Source: Microbacterium schleiferi | GTDB taxonomy: Bacteria > Actinomycetota > Actinomycetes > Actinomycetales > Microbacteriaceae | Direction of reading: 5' to 3' | NCBI RefSeq assembly: GCF_020781975.1 | Contig: NZ_JAJGNI010000008.1 | Span: 62,001-126,000 of the forward strand | Length of the DNA: 64,000 nt | Part shown: piece by piece, positions 45,972 to 58,640 of the stretch | How the letters are laid out: each line of letters begins with the position of its first letter | Numbering within the stretch: position 1 is the stretch's first letter | The notes under the pieces: model-generated | The model's database searches: none | Seen by the model: the letters and a program-made list of their open reading frames with translations, nothing else | Told to the model about the DNA's origin: nothing | Translations under genes and position numbers: made by a program

Positions 45972-47918
45972 TCAGTCGCGGCGCTGGGCGAACTCGGCGA
46001 TGAAATCGGAGCTGTTTTCAGCGCGGCGCGCGATCGGAATTCTGGTGCCGAGAACTTGAGCGACCACATCCTGAGCGATCTTGCTGGCGACCAGCCCCGC
46101 ATCCTCGAGGATCTGCTCACGGCTTGCATGGGCGATGAACTCATCCGGAAGGCCGAGCTCATCAACGGCGGTATCGACGCCCGCCTCGCGCAGGACCTGG
46201 CGCACGCGCGTCCCGATCCCGCCGACACGGATGCCGTCTTCGATCGTGATCACGAGCCGGTGCGCGGCGGCGAGGTCGATGACAGAACGCTGTACGGGGA
46301 TCACCCAGCGCGGGTCGATGACCGTCGCGCCGATCCCTTGGGCGCGCAGGCGGCTGGCGACGTCCATAGCGATGTGCGCCATGGGGCCGATGCCCACCAG
46401 CAGAACGTCTTCCGCGCCTCCCCTTGTAAGGACATCGACGCCATCCTCCAGACGTTCGACGGCGGGAAGGTCGGGAAGCACTGACCCCTTCGGGAAGCGC
46501 ACCACCGTGGGTGCATCAGACACCGCGACAGCCTCGCGGAACTCTTCGCGCAGACGCTCCGCGTCCCGCGGGGCAGCGATCCGGATGTTCGGGACGAGTT
46601 GGAGCATGGCAAGGTCCCACACGCCGTGGTGGCTCGGACCGTCAGGCCCGGTGACACCGGCGCGATCGAGGACGAAGGTGACGCCCGCGCGGTGCAGAGC
46701 GACATCCATCATGACCTGGTCGAACGCACGGTTCATGAAGGTGGCGTAGATCGCCACGACCGGATGCAGGCCCCCGAAGGCGAGACCCGCGGCTGACGCA
46801 ACGGCGTGCTGTTCAGCGATGCCGACGTCGTAGACCCGCTGCGGGAAGCGCTCTGCGAACGGTTGCAGGCCCGTGGGGCGCAGCATGGCAGCGGTGATGG
46901 CGATCACGTCTTCGCGCTCGGTTCCCACCTCCACGAGCTCCTGGGCGAAGACATCGGTCCAGGCCGATGCGCCCGACCCACCGACCGGCTCACCCGAAAC
47001 GGGGTCGATCTTGCCCACAGCATGGAACTGGTCCGCGACGTCGCGAAGGGCTGGTTCGTAACCGCGACCCTTCTCGGTGATCGCGTGCACGATGACAGGC
47101 GCCCCGTGCTCCTTCGCGAGCTCGAGTGTTTCGAGCAGCATCGGCAGGTCGTGGCCGTCGATCGGGCCGAGGTACTTGATATCGAGGTTGGAGTACAACG
47201 CCTCGTTATTGGTGAATCGGGAAAGGAATCCCCGCGTTCCGCCGCGCACCCCCCGGTAGAAGGCGCGAGCTGCAGGCCCGAGTCGGCTGGATATCCGGTC
47301 GGAGCGTTTACGCAGCGTCTCGTAGCTGGATGCCGTACGTACACGATTCAGATAGCGCGCCATGCCGCCGATCGTCGGTGCGTACGAGCGTCCGTTGTCG
47401 TTGACGACGATGACCAGATTGCGATCGTTGTCGTCCGAGATGTTGTTGAGCGCTTCCCAGGTCATGCCGCCCGTCAGCGAGCCATCACCGACAACGGCCA
47501 CCACGTGCCGATCTCGACGACCTGTTCGCGCGAAAGCCCGCGAAATTCCGTCAGCCCAGCTCAGGGAGCTGGAGGCGTGCGACGACTCGACGACGTCGTG
47601 TTCACTTTCCGAGCGCTGAGGGTAGCCGGCGAGCCCATCACGGCTGCGCAGCTGTGAGAAATCCTGACGCCCCGTGAGGAGTTTGTGGACATACGACTGG
47701 TGCCCGGTGTCGAAGATGATCGGGTCATCGGGTGACGAGAACACCCGATGGAGCGCGATGGTCAGTTCAACCACTCCGAGGTTCGGCCCGAGGTGGCCTC
47801 CCGTGCGGGCGACGTTCTCGACGAGAAACGCGCGCACCTCTGCTGCGAGTTCGCACAGCTGATCCGTCGTGAGCGCGTCCAGATCCCGTGGTGAGCGGAT
47901 CGTGGGCAGCAGAGCCAT
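45972..47918 (-). CDS. dxs: 1-deoxy-D-xylulose-5-phosphate synthase
   Basis: Condenses pyruvate and glyceraldehyde 3-phosphate in the first step of the MEP isoprenoid pathway. The 648-residue thiamine enzyme shows FDTGHQSYVHKLLTGR and the ThDP-binding motif VVGDGSLTGGMTWEALNNI. A transketolase-like middle domain (YDVGIAEQHAVASAAGLAFGG) and VTGPDGPSHHGVWDLAM follow. I chose ATG 47918 after GGGAGGAG; the frame extends 28 codons across the promoter palindrome. It ends just before the shared terminator. Confidence 0.95.
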   Translation of the reverse strand: MALLPTIRSPRDLDALTTDQLCELAAEVRAFLVENVARTGGHLGPNLGVVELTIALHRVFSSPDDPIIFDTGHQSYVHKLLTGRQDFSQLRSRDGLAGYPQRSESEHDVVESSHASSSLSWADGISRAFARTGRRDRHVVAVVGDGSLTGGMTWEALNNISDDNDRNLVIVVNDNGRSYAPTIGGMARYLNRVRTASSYETLRKRSDRISSRLGPAARAFYRGVRGGTRGFLSRFTNNEALYSNLDIKYLGPIDGHDLPMLLETLELAKEHGAPVIVHAITEKGRGYEPALRDVADQFHAVGKIDPVSGEPVGGSGASAWTDVFAQELVEVGTEREDVIAITAAMLRPTGLQPFAERFPQRVYDVGIAEQHAVASAAGLAFGGLHPVVAIYATFMNRAFDQVMMDVALHRAGVTFVLDRAGVTGPDGPSHHGVWDLAMLQLVPNIRIAAPRDAERLREEFREAVAVSDAPTVVRFPKGSVLPDLPAVERLEDGVDVLTRGGAEDVLLVGIGPMAHIAMDVASRLRAQGIGATVIDPRWVIPVQRSVIDLAAAHRLVITIEDGIRVGGIGTRVRQVLREAGVDTAVDELGLPDEFIAHASREQILEDAGLVASKIAQDVVAQVLGTRIPIARRAENSSDFIAEFAQRRD

Positions 47919-47936
47919 CTCACTCCTCCCGTCGGG

Positions 47937-47958
47937 TCGCATCCCAGCTGGGATGCGA
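47937..47958. promoter_or_regulatory. Perfect 22-bp palindrome at the dxs transcription start
   Basis: TCGCATCCCAG followed directly by its reverse complement CTGGGATGCGA. On the minus strand it begins 8-9 bp after the -10 TAGACT (47966-47971), so it lies at or just after +1 and ends 18 bp before the dxs ATG. It could be a repressor operator or a 5' hairpin. Confidence 0.7.
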
Positions 47959-47965
47959 TCTGGCA

Positions 47966-47971
47966 AGTCTA
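47966..47971 (-). promoter_or_regulatory. Probable -10 of dxs
   Basis: TAGACT on the minus strand, 48 bp upstream of the dxs ATG and immediately upstream of the palindrome. Confidence 0.5.
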
Positions 47972-47982
47972 TCGAGGCACCA

Positions 47983-48023
47983 CTGGGCGGGATCGAGCAC
48001 ACTCGTGTTTCGATCCCGCCCAG
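47983..48023 (-). terminator. Intrinsic terminator of acnA
   Basis: CTGGGCGGGATCGA pairs perfectly with TCGATCCCGCCCAG (14 bp) 30 bp past the acnA stop. The loop of 13 nt can form a small inner stem. It also sits just upstream of the dxs promoter and insulates it. Confidence 0.85.
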
Positions 48024-48053
48024 CGATGAACGTCGACAGCGCCGTGATGAACC

Positions 48054-50888
<2,835 letters not shown>

Positions 50889-50995
50889 GTGTGCTCCTTC
50901 GTCGGCGGAGGCGGGAAGCCGGTCGCTCCCCATCTTGTTCGTCAGCTTCGGACCCTGCCAGCAAGGCGAGCCTTACTGGGTCTGAAGCCGAAAAG

Positions 50996-51013
50996 TATCT
51001 TGACGTCAAGATA
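50996..51013. promoter_or_regulatory. 18-bp palindrome overlapping the acnA -35 region
   Basis: TATCTTGACGTCAAGATA is a perfect palindrome containing TTGACG on both strands. It lies 108 bp upstream of acnA and 8 bp after the stop of the DUF3159 gene. Streptomyces aconitase is regulated by the MarR-type TamR through palindromic sites; whether this is the same motif needs checking. Confidence 0.6.
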
Positions 51014-51020
51014 AATGGTA

Positions 51021-51776
51021 TCACTCGGCGCGGCGCGGATACAGAGCCCGAACCACCAGCCAGGTCACGGCGATGAGGGGCGCGAATAGCGGGATGCCCA
51101 TCAGCAGCTTGGTCGTCCCGAGCGCCGTCACGTCTCCCGCGAAGTAGAGCGGGAGCTGGACGATCAGGCGCGCAGCGAAGAGCGCGGCCCATGCGATCGA
51201 CAGCCAGAAGAAGACCCGGCGCTTGCGCGGGTCGCGGCGCCAGGCCGTTCCCTCGCCCATGAGGAATCCCACGGCGAGCCCGATCAGCGACCATCCCACT
51301 ACCGCTGACACCAGAAATGCTGATCCGTAGACGGCGTTCGTGACGAAACCGAGGACGAAGTTGTCCTCCGCCCTTCCCGTCCAGAGGGCAAGCGCTGCTG
51401 CAGCGGCTGCGGCGATCAAGCCCCCCAGCGCGGCGTTCAGCGACGAGCGCGCAATGAGACGCGCGACGGTGAAAACCAGTGCGAGCCCCACCGACACTGC
51501 GAGCGACAGCACAAGTTCGCTCGTGAGCGTATAAAGCACGAGGAAGGCAAGGCTTGGGAGGACCGATTCGAGGATGCCGCGCCAGCCGCCGATCGCAGCC
51601 CAGACTGCACGCCCAGTCGTGACGTCCTGAGCGGGGTCGAGCCCCGCGCGCCGAGCAGCCTCACCGAGAGCGGCGCTCACGGCATCCGAGACCCGCGGCT
51701 GCTCTCCGCCTGCCGGGGAAGGCCCTGACTCTTCGGGCTGCGCCGAGTCATCGGCGCCCGAGCGTGGAGTGCTCAC
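51021..51776 (-). CDS. DUF3159 membrane protein
   Basis: A 251-residue protein with a polar N-terminal 60 residues and about six membrane helices (for example LPSLAFLVLYTLTSELVLSL, AALGGLIAAAAAAALALW, GSAFLVSAVVGWSLIGLAVGFL and FFWLSIAWAALFAARLIVQLPL). It matches the actinobacterial DUF3159 family usually found between DUF3710 and acnA, as here. GTG 51776 overlaps the DUF3710 stop (GTGA). Function unknown. Confidence 0.88.
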   Translation of the reverse strand: MSTPRSGADDSAQPEESGPSPAGGEQPRVSDAVSAALGEAARRAGLDPAQDVTTGRAVWAAIGGWRGILESVLPSLAFLVLYTLTSELVLSLAVSVGLALVFTVARLIARSSLNAALGGLIAAAAAAALALWTGRAEDNFVLGFVTNAVYGSAFLVSAVVGWSLIGLAVGFLMGEGTAWRRDPRKRRVFFWLSIAWAALFAARLIVQLPLYFAGDVTALGTTKLLMGIPLFAPLIAVTWLVVRALYPRRAE

Positions 51777-52402
51777 GCGGTACCCGGCGTTGCGGGCATT
51801 CGAAGCGGGATCAGGTCTCGGGGGGGCATCGGGGTGGTCCCGCGCACCACGACGATCGAGCGGAACAGATCCTCGATCTGTGCTGCAGCCTCCACATCGG
51901 TGGCCGCGGCGCCGCCGACGACGCCACGCAGGAACCACCGGGGTCCGTCCACACCGATGAAGCGCGCGATGCGCTTACCTGCCGACGGATCGGTTCCGGC
52001 CACAACCGGCACTTCCGCGAGGAGCTCTGGCCCGAGCGGGCCCTGGCGCTCTTCGACGCGACCGCCCTGTTGGCGGATCTGCGCGCGAATCTGGTCTCGG
52101 GTCTCGTTCCACAGACCGGTCGATCGAGGCGCTGCAAAAGCCTGGACCTGCAGAGTAGAACCAGCGTAGTCAAGGCCGACAGCGACGATGCGCTTGGTCT
52201 GCTCCTCCACCTCGAGGCGCAAATTCAGGCCCTCACGCGGCAGGATCTTGATCGCGCCGAGGTCGATGTACGGACGCACGGCCCGCGCTTCGGCCTCATC
52301 GAACGGGCCCGACTGCTCCCGGTCCGCGGGAGCGGACTTGGCGTCCTTCTCGGGTCCGTCCGTCGAGGCGTCGGGTGAACCGTCGTCGATCTGCTCCGTC
52401 AT
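51773..52402 (-). CDS. DUF3710 family protein
   Basis: A 209-residue soluble protein. Conserved blocks are GPFDEAEARAVRPYIDLGAIKI, LRLEVEEQTKRIVAVGLDY and RFIGVDGPRWFLRGVVGG, typical of actinobacterial DUF3710. It overlaps dut (ATGA) and DUF3159 (GTGA), giving a tight three-gene operon. No known catalytic residues. Confidence 0.88.
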   Translation of the reverse strand: MTEQIDDGSPDASTDGPEKDAKSAPADREQSGPFDEAEARAVRPYIDLGAIKILPREGLNLRLEVEEQTKRIVAVGLDYAGSTLQVQAFAAPRSTGLWNETRDQIRAQIRQQGGRVEERQGPLGPELLAEVPVVAGTDPSAGKRIARFIGVDGPRWFLRGVVGGAAATDVEAAAQIEDLFRSIVVVRGTTPMPPRDLIPLRMPATPGTA

Positions 52403-52872
52403 CGTGCTGCGCTCCGTCCCATGCCGTCAACGCTACCCCCGACGCATCCGGTCGATCCGAATCCGCCGTCGCCGCGGACGCTGTCGGGCAACTCCTCGAC
52501 GGGCAGGAAACGCGCGATGGTCACCGGCATGATGATCATCTGCGCGATACGGTCCCCCACCGCGATCTCGTAAAACTCACGGGCGTCGGTGTTCAGAAGG
52601 CACACCTTGATCTCGCCGCGGTATCCGGCGTCCACCGTGCCCGGCGAGTTCACAACCGTGATGCCGTGCTTGGCGGCAAGCCCGCTCCGGGGAACGACGA
52701 AGGCCGCGTATCCATCCGGGAGTGCGATGCGAACACCGGTTCCCACGAGGGCGCGCTCCCCCGGCTCGAGGCGCACGGCCTCAGCGGCGACCAGATCCGC
52801 GCCGGCGTCGCCCGGGTGGCTGTATGTCGGCGGGTGGGCGGCGATAATGGGGATGTCCACGGATGGGGTCAC
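52399..52872 (-). CDS. dut: Deoxyuridine 5'-triphosphate nucleotidohydrolase
   Basis: Hydrolyses dUTP to dUMP, keeping uracil out of DNA. The 157-residue trimeric dUTPase shows motif 1 PGDAGADLVA, motif 2 VPRSGLA, motif 3 VNSPGTVDAGYRGEI, motif 4 GDRIAQMII and the C-terminal P-loop-like motif 5 GDGGFGSTG. GTG 52872 lies six bases from a -10-like TACCCT and lacks a ribosome site, suggesting a leaderless transcript. Confidence 0.95.
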   Translation of the reverse strand: MTPSVDIPIIAAHPPTYSHPGDAGADLVAAEAVRLEPGERALVGTGVRIALPDGYAAFVVPRSGLAAKHGITVVNSPGTVDAGYRGEIKVCLLNTDAREFYEIAVGDRIAQMIIMPVTIARFLPVEELPDSVRGDGGFGSTGCVGGSVDGMGRSAAR

Positions 52873-52878
52873 GCAACG

Positions 52879-52884
52879 AGGGTA
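52879..52884 (-). promoter_or_regulatory. -10 element of a probable leaderless dut transcript
   Basis: TACCCT on the minus strand ends six bases before the dut GTG; the whole gap to the divergent DUF3093 gene is only 12 bp. Confidence 0.4.
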
Positions 52885-53367
52885 ATGCAGAACACGATGG
52901 CGACGACGAGAGTCCAGACGTCAGCCGACTACCGCGAACGGCTGGGTCCGTCGCTGTGGGTGGTCGTGTCTGCGGCGGTGGTGGCGCCGATGGCGGCGCT
53001 GGTCCTGGTGCCGATCGACACCACCGTCGCACTGGCTGTCGGTGCCGTGATCGGGGTCGCCGCAATTGCGCTGCTGGTCTGGGTCAGCCCGGTCGTTCGC
53101 GTCAGCGAGGGACGCGTCTTCGCCGGCCGCGCCTGGATCGAGGCCAGCTACCTCGGCGAACCCGTCGCCCTCACTGGTGAGGATGCGCGCTTCGCGCGTG
53201 GCCCGGGACTGGATGCGACGGCATGGCACGTCATTCGCGGCGGGATCGACGGGCTCGTGGTCGTCCCTGTCGTCGACTCGGACGACCCGGCACGGGCCTG
53301 GGTCATCTCGAGTCGGACACCGGACAGGCTCGCTGCGGCGATTCGGCGCGCGCAGGCGTCGCACTAG
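52885..53367 (+). CDS. DUF3093 membrane protein
   Basis: A 160-residue protein with the typical start YRERLGPSLWVVV, two adjacent membrane helices (SAAVVAPMAALVLVPIDT and VALAVGAVIGVAAIALLVWVS), and a beta-rich C-terminal part ending in SSRTPDRLAAAI. It matches actinobacterial DUF3093, usually divergent from dut. ATG 52885 and ATG 52897 are both possible; neither has ideal ribosome-site spacing. Function unknown. Confidence 0.85.
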   Translation: MQNTMATTRVQTSADYRERLGPSLWVVVSAAVVAPMAALVLVPIDTTVALAVGAVIGVAAIALLVWVSPVVRVSEGRVFAGRAWIEASYLGEPVALTGEDARFARGPGLDATAWHVIRGGIDGLVVVPVVDSDDPARAWVISSRTPDRLAAAIRRAQASH

Positions 53368-53383
53368 GCGGTTCGCCCGCTGA

Positions 53384-53677
53384 TCAGGCTGCGCACTCCT
53401 TGCAGATGATGCCAACTGCTTCCTCGTGGTCCACCTGCGAGCGGTGCTTCACCAGGAAGCAGCTGGCGCAGGTGAATTCGTCCTGCTGCGGCGGGAGCAC
53501 CACCACGTCAAGCTCGAGGTCGGAGAGGTCGGCCCCCGGCAGCTCGAAGCCAGACGGGTTGTCGGAGTCGTCGACGTCGACCGAACCCGACATCTTGTCG
53601 GGGACCCGCTCCTTGAGCGCCTCGATGGACTCGCTGTCGTCGTCGCTCTTGCGGGGTGCGTCGTAGTCGGTGGCCAT
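53384..53677 (-). CDS. DUF4193 family small zinc-ribbon-like protein
   Basis: A 97-residue acidic protein. The N-terminus MATDYDAPRKSDDD and the C-terminal DEFTCASCFLVKHRSQVDHE then GIICKECAA are the DUF4193 hallmarks. The two CxxC pairs probably bind zinc. It lies in the standard slot between DUF3093 and sepH. Function unknown. Confidence 0.92.
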   Translation of the reverse strand: MATDYDAPRKSDDDSESIEALKERVPDKMSGSVDVDDSDNPSGFELPGADLSDLELDVVVLPPQQDEFTCASCFLVKHRSQVDHEEAVGIICKECAA

Positions 53678-53887
53678 TCTCTACTTCCGTTGCGTGATGC
53701 TGTGGTGCGGTGCTGCGGGGCCGCTATGGGCGGCGATAGTTTGCACGACGGATCGGGATTTAGCAAATGCTCACTCCGTGTGCCGACGTGGACGAAACGG
53801 GCGGCGCGCGATGGATATTCCCTGACGCAGGCGAACGGTGTGCCAGCATGGGGCCGACACGCCGAAGAGGCACGGGAGGAGCGTGGG

Positions 53888-54934
53888 ATGGAACAGCTCA
53901 AAGTCATCGCGACGGAAGACGATCAGCTGATCCTCGCAACAGAGTCGGGCGACAGGTTCACGCTCGCCCTCGATGATGCACTGGCATTCGAGGTCCGCCG
54001 GGCCCGCCGGGCACGCGAGTCCGACGCATCTGCTGCTCGCCCGAGCCCTCGAGACATCCAGACGCAGATCCGCGCCGGCCTCAGCGCAGAAGAGGTCGCG
54101 GAGCTTCTCGGGGCTCGTGTCGAGGATGTGCGCCGGTACGAAGGTCCCGTGCTGGCCGAACGAGAGCACGTCCTCAGCCAGGCGCTGGCAGTCCCGGTGC
54201 TCGTTTCTGCAGAGCTGGAACCCGACGGCGAGTCCACGTTCGGTGCGGCGGTGCGCGCGAAGCTCGCTGAAGCGGGTGCCACCGCGGAGCGGTGGACGAG
54301 CTGGAAGGATGCGACGGGCTGGGTGATCAAGCTCGAGTTCCGCACCGGTGATGTCGACCGCGATGCGCGCTGGGGCTTTGACCCGCGACGTACGGGGCTG
54401 TCGCCGTTGAACACCGATGCAACGCAGCTGTCGAGGCAAGGAGCACTCCCCGACGGTCTCATCCCGCGGCTGCGTGCCCTTGATCCGTCGCCGTCGAAGG
54501 ATGACTCACGGTTCGACTCCGGCGCGTTCGGCCCTCGGCGAGACGATGATCAGGCACGCGACGCGGAGCGCCCCGCTGAGCGCACCCCGGAACGCGCAAG
54601 CGCCGCGGTCCGTGAGGCGGCGACCAAGCGCGCCGCCGACCCTGTCGTGACGACCTCTCCGGAGACAGCGGATCTGCTCGAAGCGCTGCGCCGTCGTCGC
54701 GGCCAGCGCGAATCCGCTCCGGAGCCTTCGACCGATGAGGCAGAACGTTCGCCGGTTGCGCTGTTCGATGCGCTCGAGCCCGGATACGACGAGACCACCA
54801 CTCCCCCTGCAACGGCGGCCGACGAGGAGCCGGCGGATCTGGAAGCCACACAGCTGTCGTCATCCCGCAGGCGCGGTCGCTCGTCCCTACCGACGTGGGA
54901 CGAGATCGTTTTCGGCGCTCGCTCTGACGAGTAG
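53888..54934 (+). CDS. sepH: Septation protein SepH (DUF3071)
   Basis: A 348-residue actinobacterial cell-division factor that stimulates FtsZ assembly in Streptomyces and Mycobacterium. The conserved N-terminal domain is clear: KVIATEDDQLILATESGDRF, SPRDIQTQIRAGLSAEEVAEL as a helix-turn-helix, VRRYEGPVLAEREHVL and GWVIKLEF. It is followed by a long disordered, charged region and a short conserved end SSLPTWDEIVFG. GGGAGGA supports ATG 53888; the frame extends upstream without homology. Confidence 0.92.
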   Translation: MEQLKVIATEDDQLILATESGDRFTLALDDALAFEVRRARRARESDASAARPSPRDIQTQIRAGLSAEEVAELLGARVEDVRRYEGPVLAEREHVLSQALAVPVLVSAELEPDGESTFGAAVRAKLAEAGATAERWTSWKDATGWVIKLEFRTGDVDRDARWGFDPRRTGLSPLNTDATQLSRQGALPDGLIPRLRALDPSPSKDDSRFDSGAFGPRRDDDQARDAERPAERTPERASAAVREAATKRAADPVVTTSPETADLLEALRRRRGQRESAPEPSTDEAERSPVALFDALEPGYDETTTPPATAADEEPADLEATQLSSSRRRGRSSLPTWDEIVFGARSDE

Positions 54935-54956
54935 CCCGACCCCGGGCCCAACGCCG

Positions 54957-56078
54957 TCAAACTGCGTATGCGCCAGCTCGTAGCAGGGGGACGACTGACT
55001 CCTCGAGCGTGAGCGATCCGTGCTGCCCCACCATGCGCTGCGGTGACCGGTCGTCGAGACGGTTGTCGTAGTAGGCGACCCGGGCTCGTGCGGCGACAAG
55101 GACATCACCGATCCGATCAGCGACGGTCGGGCGCACGCTCCCGAACACCCCGGCGGCAATGGCTTCGTCACGGGTCATCACCCAGGCGCGGTCGGCATCG
55201 GCGGCTCGCCACACGCCCGCCACCGCGTCAGCCGCTTGAGGCTCCGTATACAGATGCAGCATCCGCGGTTCGCCCGCTATATCGGCGACGCCCTCGAGCC
55301 GTGGATCGCCGTCGTCCAGGAGCACGTGACGGCTCGCTGGGACATCGATCATTCCGTGATCGGCGGTGATGAGCACGCCGGCCTGCGGCGCTGCACGCAC
55401 GAGGTCGCGAAGGGAGGCATCCACGCGTTCGAGGCCCTCCGTCCACGCCCCGGACTCCCAGCCGGCGCGGTGGCCGATGCCGTCGAGCTCGGGAACGTAG
55501 AGGTAGGTGAAACTGCCCGGATGCTGCGCCGCGAGTGCACCCGCACGGGCGATCCGCTCGTCCAGGTCGGTGACCCCGACGAACTGGGCTCCGTCGGTGG
55601 TCGCGCGGGTGAAGCCCGTCGTGGCAAACTCCGGCTTCGAGACCACGAAGACCGGCGCGTGCCGGGCCTGCGCACGAGTGAGCGGCTGCTCTTGCTGCCA
55701 ATCGTCGGGCAGGTCGCCGTCTTCCCAGCCATGGAGCAGGTTCGCAACGCGGCCGGTCTTGGGGACACGAACCCGGTACCCGAGCATCCCGTTCTGTCCG
55801 GGATCCGTCGCCGTGAGCAGGCCCGTGAGCGCGCTGGCTGTGGTCGAGGGAAAGGTCGTACGGGCGACGTCGCGGATGCCGCTGATGCTCGCCAGAAACC
55901 TCGCGTGGCCGGCGCGTGCCCGCAGTTGTGCAGCGCCCACTCCGTCGAGCATGACGAGGACGGTGCTCTGGGCGGGTCGCAGCCAGATGCTCTCCCCGCG
56001 CAGCGAACGGAACATCTCCGGCACGACGTCGGTGAGGCTCCGGGTTCTCGGCGAGTGCGCAGGTAGTGTGATCGGCAT
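54957..56078 (-). CDS. Alkaline phosphatase-superfamily phosphodiesterase/pyrophosphatase
   Basis: A 373-residue metal-dependent enzyme of the nucleotide pyrophosphatase/phosphodiesterase group. Metal and nucleophile sites are visible: [27 protein letters not shown] with the Thr nucleophile, [26 protein letters not shown] and VGQHGSLT. It has no signal peptide and so is cytoplasmic. It is in the conserved slot between sepH and parC, convergent with the first and divergent from the second. Confidence 0.88.
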   Translation of the reverse strand: MPITLPAHSPRTRSLTDVVPEMFRSLRGESIWLRPAQSTVLVMLDGVGAAQLRARAGHARFLASISGIRDVARTTFPSTTASALTGLLTATDPGQNGMLGYRVRVPKTGRVANLLHGWEDGDLPDDWQQEQPLTRAQARHAPVFVVSKPEFATTGFTRATTDGAQFVGVTDLDERIARAGALAAQHPGSFTYLYVPELDGIGHRAGWESGAWTEGLERVDASLRDLVRAAPQAGVLITADHGMIDVPASRHVLLDDGDPRLEGVADIAGEPRMLHLYTEPQAADAVAGVWRAADADRAWVMTRDEAIAAGVFGSVRPTVADRIGDVLVAARARVAYYDNRLDDRSPQRMVGQHGSLTLEESVVPLLRAGAYAV

Positions 56079-56149
56079 CCACGCCAGTCTCCCACGGCCC
56101 CTCTTCCCGGAGGCCGAGGTGCGTCCGTCCCAGCGTTCGAGGTTTTGTC

Positions 56150-58609
56150 ATGCCGTCATCCCGTCCCCCCCAGCCCGCTGAGGTCGCCGAGCGGATCGAG
56201 GATGTCGACGTCGCAGCTGAAATGCAGGGCTCGTTCCTCGAGTACGCCTACTCGGTGATCTACTCCCGCGCACTTCCCGATGCACGCGACGGGCTCAAGC
56301 CTGTGCAGCGGCGCATCCTCTTCCAGATGGCAGACATGGGATTGCGGCCCGATCGCGGGCACGTCAAGAGCTCGCGCGTCGTCGGCGAGGTGATGGGAAA
56401 GCTCCACCCCCATGGCGATGCGGCGATCTACGACGCCCTGGTGCGCCTCGCGCAGCCCTTCTCGCTGCGCGTGCCCCTCGTGGACGGGCACGGAAACTTC
56501 GGGTCGCTCGATGACGGTCCCGCGGCTCCCCGATACACCGAGGCGCGACTGGCGGCCCCGGCGCTTGCGCTCACCGAGAACTTGGATGAAGACGTCGTCG
56601 ACTTCATCCCGAACTACGACGGGCAGTTCCAGCAGCCCGCGGTGCTGCCCGCAGCCTTCCCGAACCTGCTCGTCAATGGCGCGTCGGGCATCGCGGTGGG
56701 CATGGCAACGAACATGGCGCCGCACAACCTCATCGAGGTCGTGGCAGCCGCGATCCATCTGCTCGAAAACCCCGAGGCCACCGTGGAAGAGCTCATGGAG
56801 TTCGTTCCCGGACCGGACTTCCCGTCGGGAGGCATCGTCGTCGGCCTCGACGGAGTGAAGGATGCCTACGCGAAGGGCCGAGGCTCGGTCAGGACCCGCG
56901 CGAAGGTGTCGATCGAGTCGTTGGGGCCGCGACGAACCGGCCTGGTGGTGACCGAGCTTCCCTACCTCGTCGGCCCCGAGCGGGTGATCGAGAAGATCAA
57001 GGATGCCGTCACGTCCAAGAAGCTGCAGGGCATCGCCGATGTCACCGATCTCACCGACCGCCACCGCGGACTGCAGCTGGTCATCGGCATCAAGACCGGG
57101 TTCGACCCGAATGCCGTGCTGGAACAGCTGTACCGACTGACGCCACTTGAGGACTCCTTCGGCATCAACAACGTGGCGCTCGTCGAGGGGCAGCCGCAGA
57201 CGCTCGGCCTCAAGGAAATGCTCGAGGTCTACGTCAGGCACCGCATCGAGGTCGTGACGCGGCGCAGCCGTCATCGCCTGGGAAAGCGGCGCGAGCGGCT
57301 GCACCTGGTCGAGGGCCTCCTGATCGCGATCGTGGACATCGACGAAGTCATCCAGGTGATCCGCACCTCGGATGACGGCGAGCAGGCCCGCTCACGACTC
57401 ATGGAGGTCTTCGACCTCTCCCAGCCGCAAGCCGAGTACATCCTTGAGCTTCGTCTGCGCAGGCTTACCCGCTTCTCGCGCATCGAGCTCGAGCAGGAGC
57501 GCGACGCGTTGAAGGCTGAGATCGCCGAGCTGGAGGCGCTGCTTGCGAGCGACAAGCTGATCCGCGCGCAGGTCGCCACCGAACTGGATGCCGCGGCTGA
57601 GGCGTTCGGCACGCCCCGCCGCACGCTGCTGCTCAACGGCGGCCCCGTTGCGTCACGGTCGTCGTCGAAGAAACCCGTCGATCTGCAGATCGCCGACACT
57701 CCCTGCCGTGTGTTCCTCTCGGCGACAGGCCGAATGGTTCGGGCTGACCTCGATCCGGAGGCGACGGGCGGCGGGATCGTGTCGCCCACACGGCGGTCGA
57801 AGCATGATGCGATCCGCAGCGCCGCCGACGCGACCACTCGCGGGCACCTCGGGGCCCTGACGACCCGCGGACGCCTCGTGCGCTTTACGCCGGTCGACCT
57901 CCCGTCCGTCCCCGGCAACTCGGTGCAACTGGCGGCGGGAACCCGCGCAGACCACTACCTCGGGCTCTCGGGCGGTGAACACGTTGTCGCGATCGTTCCG
58001 CTCGATGGGACGATCCCCCTTGCGCTGGGTACCGCCCAGGGTGTCGTCAAGCGCGTCCTCCCGAGCGAAATCGCCGCCCGCGACGAGATCGAGATCATCT
58101 CCCTGAAGCCCCACGACGCTGTCGTGGGCGGAGCGCTGGCTCCCGACGATGCCGAACTTCTCTTCGTCACCGACGATGCGCAGCTGCTGCGTTTCGACGC
58201 GAGCGCGGTGCGGGCTCAGGGGCGCGCAGCCGGCGGGATGGCCGGTATCCGTCTCGGCTCGGGCGCTGCCGTCATCGGCTTCGCCGTGATCCCGGCCATG
58301 GAAGCTGCCGAGGCGGTCGTGGTGACGGCGGCGGGAAGTGCAGGTGCACTTGCTGGTGCAGACGTGAGTTCGGGCAAGGTATCGCCGCTGAGCGAATTCC
58401 CACCGAAGGGTCGCGCCACCGGCGGTGTGCGCGCGCACCGACTGCTCAAGGGTGAGGATCGCCTGGTTCTGGCCTGGGCAGGTTCCGACCCGCGCGCAGT
58501 GGCGCAAGACGGTGCAGCACGAACCCTGCCCCCCGCCGGCGCCAAGCGCGACGCGTCCGGGGTCTCGCTCGAAGCCGGCGTCGCCGCGATCGGCACTGTC
58601 GTCCGCTGA
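56150..58609 (+). CDS. parC: DNA topoisomerase IV subunit A
   Basis: Decatenates sister chromosomes. The 819-residue subunit shows [37 protein letters not shown] and the catalytic tyrosine in APRYTEARL. The coiled-coil with LRLRRLTRF follows, then a beta-pinwheel C-terminal domain. The gyrase-specific GyrA box (QRRGGKG) is absent and parE is adjacent, so it is ParC rather than GyrA. Positions in the quinolone region read GDAAIYDA. Confidence 0.92.
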   Translation: MPSSRPPQPAEVAERIEDVDVAAEMQGSFLEYAYSVIYSRALPDARDGLKPVQRRILFQMADMGLRPDRGHVKSSRVVGEVMGKLHPHGDAAIYDALVRLAQPFSLRVPLVDGHGNFGSLDDGPAAPRYTEARLAAPALALTENLDEDVVDFIPNYDGQFQQPAVLPAAFPNLLVNGASGIAVGMATNMAPHNLIEVVAAAIHLLENPEATVEELMEFVPGPDFPSGGIVVGLDGVKDAYAKGRGSVRTRAKVSIESLGPRRTGLVVTELPYLVGPERVIEKIKDAVTSKKLQGIADVTDLTDRHRGLQLVIGIKTGFDPNAVLEQLYRLTPLEDSFGINNVALVEGQPQTLGLKEMLEVYVRHRIEVVTRRSRHRLGKRRERLHLVEGLLIAIVDIDEVIQVIRTSDDGEQARSRLMEVFDLSQPQAEYILELRLRRLTRFSRIELEQERDALKAEIAELEALLASDKLIRAQVATELDAAAEAFGTPRRTLLLNGGPVASRSSSKKPVDLQIADTPCRVFLSATGRMVRADLDPEATGGGIVSPTRRSKHDAIRSAADATTRGHLGALTTRGRLVRFTPVDLPSVPGNSVQLAAGTRADHYLGLSGGEHVVAIVPLDGTIPLALGTAQGVVKRVLPSEIAARDEIEIISLKPHDAVVGGALAPDDAELLFVTDDAQLLRFDASAVRAQGRAAGGMAGIRLGSGAAVIGFAVIPAMEAAEAVVVTAAGSAGALAGADVSSGKVSPLSEFPPKGRATGGVRAHRLLKGEDRLVLAWAGSDPRAVAQDGAARTLPPAGAKRDASGVSLEAGVAAIGTVVR

Positions 58610-58640
58610 GCCCGACGCCGGCGCTGTTGCCGGGAACCGC

